Shown: positions 58,447 through 64,000 of the stretch, in pieces
Numbering within the stretch: the first letter of the stretch is position 1
How the letters are laid out: the number at the start of each line of letters is the position of its first letter
Origin: Paenibacillus_G elgii_A
GTDB lineage: Bacteria > Bacillota > Bacilli > Paenibacillales > NBRC-103111
DNA: 64,000 nucleotides
Direction: 5' to 3'
NCBI GenBank assembly: GCA_042219835.1
Contig: JBHJMN010000031.1
Span: 1 to 64,000, forward strand
The notes under the pieces: generated by a model
The model's input: the letters and a program-made list of their open reading frames with translations, nothing else
The model's database searches: none
What the model was told of the DNA's origin: nothing
Translations under genes and position numbers: made by a program

Positions 58447-59778
58447 GTGTCTATGAATGCCAAAACAACCAGCCAGCCGCCGATGCGGCGGTTTTCGCTC
58501 GGCCTGCAGCACGTGCTCGCCATGTACGCCGGCGCCGTCATCGTGCCGCTGATTGTCGGCAGCGCGCTGAAGCTGTCGCCGGAGCAGCTCGCCTACCTGG
58601 TCTCGATCGACCTGTTAACGTGCGGTATCGCGACCCTGCTTCAAGTATGGAGCAACCGCTTCTTCGGCATCGGCCTGCCGGTCGTGCTTGGATGTACGTT
58701 CACGGCCGTCGGACCGATGATCGCCATCGGGAACCAGCACGGCATCTCGACCATCTACGGCGCCATTTTGGCCGCGGGCTTGTTCGTCGTCCTCTTCGCC
58801 GGACTGTTCGGCAAGCTGATCCGCTTCTTCCCTCCGGTCGTGACCGGTTCGGTCGTCACGATCATCGGGCTCACGCTCATTCCCGTAGCGCTGAACGATA
58901 TGGGCGGCGGGGTCGGCAATCCGAATTTCGGCGCGCCGGTCAACCTGCTGCTTTCGTTCGGCGTGCTCGCGCTGATTATTGCTATGAACCGCTTTTTCAC
59001 CGGCTTTTGGCGGGCCATCTCGATTCTGCTTGGCTTGATCGTCGGGACGCTTGTCGCGGCGCTGCTCGGCAAAGTCAGCTTCGCTCCGTTCCATGAAGCT
59101 TCCTGGTTTCATATGGTGCATCCGCTCTACTTCGGTATGCCGACGTTTGAAATCACCTCCATATTGACGATGATTCTGGTTGCCGCGGTCAGCCTGGTCG
59201 AGTCGACCGGCGTCTTTCTGGCTCTCGGCAAAATATGCGACCGCGACATCCGCTCCGAGGATTTGACCCGCGGCTATCGCGCGGAAGGGCTCGCGATCAT
59301 CCTCGGCGGCTTGTTCAATGCCTTCCCGTATACGACCTACTCGCAGAACGTCGGGCTTATCCAAATGAGCGGCGTCCGGACACGCGACGTGATCATGGCC
59401 GCAGGCGGCATTTTGATCGTCCTTGGCCTGATCCCGAAAGTCGCGGCACTCACGACGCTGATCCCGACCCCCGTGCTCGGCGGCGCGACCGTCGCCATGT
59501 TCGGCATGGTCGTCTCTTCCGGAATCCGCATGCTGGGCTCGCAGGTCGATCTGAACAACCATGAGAACCTTCTGATCATCGCCTGCTCCGTCGGCATGGG
59601 CCTCGGCGTGACGGTCGTTCCGACGCTGTTCAACCAACTGCCGCAAGCCGTGCAAATTTTGACAGGCAACGGCATCGTCGCGGGCAGCTTTACCGCGATC
59701 GTGCTGAACCTGGTGTTCAACCTCCGGCGGAAACGGTCGGCTGCCGACGCTTCGCAGCCGCAAGGCGCTGCAAACTGA
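58447..59778 (+). CDS. pbuX: Xanthine permease
   Basis: A 443-residue NCS2 nucleobase transporter with 12-14 membrane spans. It shows the GLQHVLAMYAGAVIVPLIVG start, VLGCTFTAVGPMIAIG and the signature region NAFPYTTYSQNVGLIQMSGV. GTG start at 58447 fits GGAGG spacing better than the ATG two codons later. 39 bp after xpt, the usual partner gene. Confidence 0.96.
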   Translation: MSMNAKTTSQPPMRRFSLGLQHVLAMYAGAVIVPLIVGSALKLSPEQLAYLVSIDLLTCGIATLLQVWSNRFFGIGLPVVLGCTFTAVGPMIAIGNQHGISTIYGAILAAGLFVVLFAGLFGKLIRFFPPVVTGSVVTIIGLTLIPVALNDMGGGVGNPNFGAPVNLLLSFGVLALIIAMNRFFTGFWRAISILLGLIVGTLVAALLGKVSFAPFHEASWFHMVHPLYFGMPTFEITSILTMILVAAVSLVESTGVFLALGKICDRDIRSEDLTRGYRAEGLAIILGGLFNAFPYTTYSQNVGLIQMSGVRTRDVIMAAGGILIVLGLIPKVAALTTLIPTPVLGGATVAMFGMVVSSGIRMLGSQVDLNNHENLLIIACSVGMGLGVTVVPTLFNQLPQAVQILTGNGIVAGSFTAIVLNLVFNLRRKRSAADASQPQGAAN

Positions 59779-59807
59779 TTGAAGACAAATGCTTGATATC
59801 GTATAAA

Positions 59808-59855
59808 AAGACTGCTGCCCTGTCATATTCGAACAGGAGCGCAGTCTTCTTTTTT
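59808..59855. terminator. Bidirectional terminator (pbuX / 5'-nucleotidase)
   Basis: Outer stem AAGACTGC/GCAGTCTT (59808-59815 with 59841-59848), inner CCTGT/ACAGG, T-rich on the plus side and U5 on the minus side. Confidence 0.9.
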
Positions 59856-59873
59856 GCCACATTTCCTAATGGT

Positions 59874-61457
59874 TTAGTCCCAAACTACTTCCCAATTCCG
59901 GTTCAGCGAAGCTTCAATCGTTCCCCGTTCCATAATATAGCCGGCCAGCAGCTCCGCCATATCGGTCGGAATGTCCTTCACGACCGGCTTCCCTTGAAAC
60001 ATCAGGTAATTGCCGCCGCCCGCCGCCCGGTAATTGTTCATGACGACGTCGTATTCCGCCTCCGGGTCGATCGGCTTGCCGTTATAGCGCAGGTCGACGA
60101 TCCGATGTCCTACCGGGCGCGAAATGTTGATCCGGTAGTCGATGCCTTCCCACATGTCGTAATTGTAATGCTGAGGCTTCGGATTGCTGAATTCCGCGCT
60201 GACTTGCACCGGACCTTTTCCGTCATATGGGGCAAAATACGAGGCCGAACGCTCCAGCGCAGCGCGGATATCCTGCCCCGACACCCGGACGACCTGCAGC
60301 GTGTTCGGATAAATATAATTGGAGACGATGTCCCGCATCGTAATTTGCTCGGGAAATCCCGGCGAGATGTTATCAAACAGCGCGGTGTTCGAAATCGGAG
60401 CCCCCGACAGCTCCATCTGCACCCGGTTGATAAACTCGATGAGCGGATGCTCCTTCAGCCGGACCTGCATCGGATCGGTGACGCGCATATCGCCAAGCAG
60501 ACGCCCGATCGGCTGATCGAGCCATACCTGCGCAAGACGTTCGTGCGGCTCCACGATCCCCAGCATCGCAGAATCCGGCGCTTCGCCTTGCGGGGACACC
60601 AGCTCGGACGCGGCTTCCAGAATGCGCCAGCTTCCCGCTTCCAGGCCCAGCGTCAGCGTAACTTTGCCGAGCCACGCGCCTGCGCTGCCGGGCTGCACGA
60701 CCGTCACCCCATTGATGCTCGTTCCGCTGATCGAACGGTGCTGGTGACCCGTGAGCAGCACGTCGATGCCTTCCACCTCGCGGCAGAGCGCATAGCCTTG
60801 ATTTTCGCCCGTCAACGGCTCCGTCGGCTCGCCGGATTCCAGGTGCCGCTCGAACCCTCCGTGATAGGAGACGATCACGACGTCCGCTCTCTCTTGCTCG
60901 CGCAAATGCTTCACCCACCGCTTGGCCGTCTCTACGGCATCGTCAAAACGCAGGCCCGCGATATGCTCGGGCTTCTCCCAATGCGGGATGTAAGGCGTTG
61001 TCAGCCCCAGCACGCCGATTTTGAGCCCTAGCTCAAGCGTCTTGACCAGATAGGGCTTGCCGAATAGCGGTTCGCCCGTTGCCTCATCGATGATATTGGC
61101 GCTGAGCCAAGGGAAGCTCGATTCCCCGACCGCTTTGCGCAGCAGCTCCATCCCATAATTGAATTCGTGATTCCCGATGACGGCCGCGTCGTACCCGAGC
61201 TCATTCAGGCACTGGATCATCGGATTCGGCTCCCCGACGTTCAGTTTGGCGTGATGATACGCCAGCGGCGTCCCTTGAATCAAATCCCCGTTATCGATAA
61301 GCAGCAGTGGTCCGCCCTTCTGGCGCTCCTTGCGAATGATCGATGCGATTTTGGCCAGCCCCGTTTCCGTTGGGCTATTGTTGGCATACTGAATCGGAAG
61401 CAGCGCCCCGTGAATGTCGCTAGTTTCCAAGATCGTGACTGTCAGCTTTTGAACCAC
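59874..61457 (-). CDS. Bifunctional metallophosphatase / 5'-nucleotidase (cytoplasmic)
   Basis: A 527-residue two-domain enzyme. The N-terminal calcineurin-like metallophosphatase has TSDIHGALLP, DNGDLIQGTPL, GNHEFNYG and TGHQHRSISG metal ligands; the C-terminal 5'-nucleotidase domain has MNNYRAAGGGNYLMF. Unlike UshA or YfkN it shows no signal peptide, so it should act in the cytoplasm on nucleotides. GTG start at 61457 with GGAG 11 bases upstream. Stands near purine salvage genes. Confidence 0.93.
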   Translation of the reverse strand: MVQKLTVTILETSDIHGALLPIQYANNSPTETGLAKIASIIRKERQKGGPLLLIDNGDLIQGTPLAYHHAKLNVGEPNPMIQCLNELGYDAAVIGNHEFNYGMELLRKAVGESSFPWLSANIIDEATGEPLFGKPYLVKTLELGLKIGVLGLTTPYIPHWEKPEHIAGLRFDDAVETAKRWVKHLREQERADVVIVSYHGGFERHLESGEPTEPLTGENQGYALCREVEGIDVLLTGHQHRSISGTSINGVTVVQPGSAGAWLGKVTLTLGLEAGSWRILEAASELVSPQGEAPDSAMLGIVEPHERLAQVWLDQPIGRLLGDMRVTDPMQVRLKEHPLIEFINRVQMELSGAPISNTALFDNISPGFPEQITMRDIVSNYIYPNTLQVVRVSGQDIRAALERSASYFAPYDGKGPVQVSAEFSNPKPQHYNYDMWEGIDYRINISRPVGHRIVDLRYNGKPIDPEAEYDVVMNNYRAAGGGNYLMFQGKPVVKDIPTDMAELLAGYIMERGTIEASLNRNWEVVWD

Positions 61458-61601
61458 CTTGCATTCAACTCCGTTTTTCCATGAATTGAATCCACTATAT
61501 CAAATTTAGCGCCGGAGAACCATCCATCGGGATTCAAAAAATAATTTTCGACATATTCAGGTCTTTTTCACAAAAAATTTACTATGGGTTATTCTAATCT
61601 G

Positions 61602-61610
61602 TGGTATAGT
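61602..61610 (+). promoter_or_regulatory. Extended -10 promoter of phnD
   Basis: TGGTATAGT (TATAGT at 61605-61610 with an upstream TG), 46 bp before the start codon; no strong -35. Confidence 0.55.
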
Positions 61611-61655
61611 AGAAAATGGGATTTTGATCTAACAAGTTAACAGGAGGTCCATTCC

Positions 61656-62621
61656 ATGTTTAAAAAGTTTGCAGCAGTCAGTCTGTCCCTGGTGCTTTCC
61701 GCCGGGATTGCAGCAGGTTGCGGTACAAAAACAGAGAACAAATCGGCAGCCCCTGCTCCTTCCGACAAAAAGCAAGAAGCGCCTGCGAAAGGCTACACGC
61801 CTAAAGAATTGAAAGTGCAGTTTGTTCCATCCCAAAACGCGGAGACGCTGGAAGCAAAGGCGAAGCCGCTGGAGAAGCTGCTTGGCGACAAGCTCGGCAT
61901 TCCGGTCAAAGTATCCGTCTCGACCAACTACAACACCGTTATCGAAGCGATGGCTTCCAAGCAAGTCGACATCGGATTCCTGCCTCCGAACGCTTATGTG
62001 CTGGCGCATGATGAGAAGAAAGCGGCAGACCTGCTGCTGCAAGCTCAACGTTACGGCGTAGACGACAAAACGGGCGCCGATACCAAGGATCTGGTCGACT
62101 TCTACAAAGCTACGATCATCGTTAAAGCGGATTCCCCGATCAAAGAAATGAAAGACCTGAAAGGCAAAAAAATCGCTTGGCAGGGCGTAACGTCCTCCGC
62201 AGGCTTCGTATGGCCGGCCAACGAAATGAAAAAAGCTGGCGTCGATCCGGAGAAAGACGTAACGGGCATCGAAGTAAAAGGTCACGACAAAGGCATTATC
62301 GCCGTGCTGAACGGACAAGTTGACGCCGCGGCTATCTTCCATGATGCCCGCTACAAGATGAAAACCGACTACCCTGACATCTATGAAAAAACGCGCGTGC
62401 TCGCCTTCACTTCTCCGATTCCGAACGATACGGTCACCGTTCGCAAAGATATGGATCAAGAGTGGAAAGACAAAATCGCTCAAGCGTTCATCGATATCGG
62501 CAAAGACCCGGAAGGCGGAAAAATCATTTTCGACGTATACTCCCACCGTGGTTACGTGAAATCCGACGACAAGAAATTCGATGTCGTTCGCGAATATTCC
62601 AAAGGCATCGGCCAGAAGTAA
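61656..62621 (+). CDS. phnD: Phosphonate/phosphite ABC transporter substrate-binding lipoprotein
   Basis: A 321-residue PhnD-like lipoprotein. Signal peptide with lipobox LSAGIAAGC, then a PBP-like fold with KVSVSTNYNTVIEAMASKQV, DIGFLPPNAYVLAHD, WQGVTSSAGFVWPANEM and ILNGQVDAAAIFHD-like regions. It delivers phosphonate, phosphite or a related anion to the permease encoded on the opposite strand downstream. ATG after AGGAGG. Ends at a terminator, so it is its own unit. Confidence 0.93.
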   Translation: MFKKFAAVSLSLVLSAGIAAGCGTKTENKSAAPAPSDKKQEAPAKGYTPKELKVQFVPSQNAETLEAKAKPLEKLLGDKLGIPVKVSVSTNYNTVIEAMASKQVDIGFLPPNAYVLAHDEKKAADLLLQAQRYGVDDKTGADTKDLVDFYKATIIVKADSPIKEMKDLKGKKIAWQGVTSSAGFVWPANEMKKAGVDPEKDVTGIEVKGHDKGIIAVLNGQVDAAAIFHDARYKMKTDYPDIYEKTRVLAFTSPIPNDTVTVRKDMDQEWKDKIAQAFIDIGKDPEGGKIIFDVYSHRGYVKSDDKKFDVVREYSKGIGQK

Positions 62622-62640
62622 TCTAAGCCTTCAGCTAAAA

Positions 62641-62675
62641 GGAGCACCCTGCTTTCCGCAGCGGGGCTCCTTTTT
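62641..62675 (+). terminator. Terminator of phnD
   Basis: The stem GGAGCACC/GGGGCTCC (62641-62648 with 62663-62670) is followed by T5. A separate hairpin (62748-62755 with 62778-62785) lies just past the phnE stop and may help end the facing unit. Confidence 0.85.
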
Positions 62676-62797
62676 GCTTTACAGGCGCTCCTTGACTTGA
62701 CTCAGCTCCAACGCCGAAGATACGGGGGTTCCTTCATCGGAGTCCTGAAGCCCGCCTTCGGCACAATGATCCGAAAAGCGGGCTTTGTGGTCTATAC

Positions 62798-63589
62798 CTA
62801 CACCAGACGTCTGCGAATGGCGGAAGAAATAATATCGATAATGGTGACCATGACGATGATCCCGAGCAGAATAACGCCGACGCGGTTCCATGCACGACCG
62901 TCCAGGGCCTGAATGAGCGGCGCCCCGATTCCTCCCGCCCCGATCAGTCCGAGGATGGAAGCGGAACGGATGTTAATCTCGAAACGGTACAGCGCAAACG
63001 AGAAGAAGTGCGGCAGCACCTGCGGAATGACGGCGAACCACAGCACCTGCAAGCGGTTGGCGCCACAGGCGGTCAGCGCCTCGGTCGGCCCGAGATCGAG
63101 ATTTTCGAGCGCCTCCGAATACAGCTTGCCGAGCATCCCGATCGAGTGCAGGCCGAGCGCCAGCACCCCGGCATAAGCGCCCGGGCCTACCGCTTTAATG
63201 AAGATGACCGCCATGATGATTTCCGGGAACGTCCGGATAAAGCTCAGCATGAATTTGCCGCTGCCGGATATCCAGCGGAAACGGCTCATGTTGTTGGCGG
63301 CCCAGAAGGCGAACGGCACGCACAGAAACACCGAAATAAACGTGCCGATAATGGAAATGGCCAGCGTATCGAGCAGTCCCCGGATCAGGTCCTCGCCCTC
63401 GGGCATGTAGACGTAACCCCAATCGGGATTGAACAAGCCGCGGAGAATGGTGGTGAAATCCCGGCCGGCGTTTTCCGTCAAGCCTTCGAATTTAAGGCCG
63501 AGAAAAGACCAAAGATATATGGCCAATATAATGATAGCCACGAGCCAGAAGCGGATGCGGAACGGTTTTTTAGTCGTCGTCTGATTCAT
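62798..63589 (-). CDS. phnE: Phosphonate-type ABC transporter permease (second PhnE)
   Basis: A 263-residue permease with about six membrane spans. The coupling-loop EAA-like motif is in SEALENLDLGPTEALTACGA and the conserved end is LGLIGAGGIGAPLIQAL. It overlaps the other permease gene by 4 bp. The last visible gene of a minus-strand unit whose beginning (with a likely phnC ATPase) lies outside the window. Confidence 0.93.
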   Translation of the reverse strand: MNQTTTKKPFRIRFWLVAIIILAIYLWSFLGLKFEGLTENAGRDFTTILRGLFNPDWGYVYMPEGEDLIRGLLDTLAISIIGTFISVFLCVPFAFWAANNMSRFRWISGSGKFMLSFIRTFPEIIMAVIFIKAVGPGAYAGVLALGLHSIGMLGKLYSEALENLDLGPTEALTACGANRLQVLWFAVIPQVLPHFFSFALYRFEINIRSASILGLIGAGGIGAPLIQALDGRAWNRVGVILLGIIVMVTIIDIISSAIRRRLV

Positions 63590-64000
63590 AGCAGCCTCTC
63601 CCTTATCTTCGTGCTCACGAAATCGATCAGCACCACGATCGCCAGCGTCAAAATAATGATAAGGGCCGAACGGTCATAACGGAACAACTGCAGCGTCCGG
63701 TCGAGCGTTAACCCGATCCCGCCCGCGCCGACCAAGCCGAGCACGGCGGCAGCCCGGACATTGACTTCGAACGTGTACAAAAAATACGCGATATATTGCG
63801 CCGCCACCTGAGGCACGACGCCAAAATGAATCCATTGCAGCTTGTTGGCCCCGACGGCCGTCATCGCTTCCAGCGGGCCCGGATCGATCGCCTCGATCGA
63901 TTCGTAGGTCAGCTTGGCGATCAAGCCGAAGGAGAAGAAGGCGAGCGCCAGTACCCCGGGCATCACTCCGATGCTGAAGATCGCCACGAACAATCCGGCA
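63586..64000 (-). CDS. phnE: Phosphonate-type ABC transporter permease (first PhnE), 5' end outside window
   Basis: The C-terminal ~135 residues of a PhnE-like permease: YESIEAIDPGPLEAMTAVGA (coupling loop) and VLGLVGAGGIGLTLDRTLQL. The N-terminal part is beyond position 64000. The stop overlaps the second permease start (ATGA), so the two are coupled and likely form a heterodimer. Confidence 0.9.
   Translation of the reverse strand, partial: AGLFVAIFSIGVMPGVLALAFFSFGLIAKLTYESIEAIDPGPLEAMTAVGANKLQWIHFGVVPQVAAQYIAYFLYTFEVNVRAAAVLGLVGAGGIGLTLDRTLQLFRYDRSALIIILTLAIVVLIDFVSTKIRERLL

Noticed and set aside
47669..61592. A shared 16-mer ATTTACTATGGGTTAT near the promoters of the CopCD gene (47684-47669, minus) and phnD (61577-61592)
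   Set aside because: In 64 kb about one chance 16-base match is expected, and its position relative to the two promoters differs. Without more copies it is not evidence of a shared regulator.

Overview
The window looks like chromosome from a moderately GC-rich member of the Bacillota, most likely Paenibacillus or a close relative. The grounds are the pheS-pheT-zapA order, a T-box leader, cobalamin and purine riboswitches, PBSX-type phage tail genes, canonical Shine-Dalgarno sequences and U-tailed intrinsic terminators. This is inferred from gene content; no 16S rRNA gene is present.

Layout. Positions 1-6320 (minus) hold a T-box-controlled pheST operon followed by a ZapA-like cell-division gene that continues into a very long coiled coil made of ten 129-bp repeats and runs off the window. 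Positions 6717-8027 (plus) hold a Tat-exported Dyp peroxidase. Positions 8207-19684 (minus) are a cobalamin-riboswitch-controlled operon for the anaerobic corrin pathway (cbiH60-X-J-C-D-ET-L-F-G-A), a gene order that matches my recollection of the Bacillus megaterium cobI operon. Positions 20064-33173 (minus) encode a contractile phage tail (sheath, tube, chaperones with a probable -1 frameshift, tape measure, LysM/hub/baseplate proteins, an unusual fibre, holin, lysin) with no terminase, portal or capsid gene. It reads as an R-type tailocin. Its control genes follow at 33392-37697: a possible self-contained cassette with its own promoter, a sigma-like activator, two XRE repressors, an ImmA-type protease and an ArpU-like regulator, with several operator-like dyads.

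Positions 37706-42240 form a scrambled, partly AT-rich accessory patch next to a tRNA-Gly gene: a broken MFS gene, a macrolide-type glycosyltransferase, a frameshifted DUF4304-like gene, a 183-bp MITE-like element with perfect terminal inverted repeats and a target duplication, and an intact MFS exporter. Positions 42242-56378 are chromosomal genes: signal peptidase I, aldo/keto reductase, a GGDEF-EAL protein, a CopC-CopD fusion, class I ribonucleotide reductase nrdA-nrdB with NrdR-like boxes, a chemoreceptor, an Hpt-REC-GGDEF-REC hybrid with a stand-alone receiver, and a gamma-glutamylcyclotransferase-like protein. Positions 56460-57350 contain a small HTH gene and several very short ORFs with good ribosome-binding sites. 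Positions 57558-59855 are a guanine-riboswitch xpt-pbuX operon. The window ends with a 5'-nucleotidase and a phosphonate-type ABC transporter whose binding-protein gene faces its permease genes.

The most interesting items are the ZapA repeat array, the head-less tail locus with its frameshift signal, internal terminator and inserted cassette, the three-dyad operator region, the MITE-like element, the hairpin cluster between nrdA and nrdB, and the short ORFs near 57 kb. No CRISPR array, rRNA operon or intact insertion sequence was seen.
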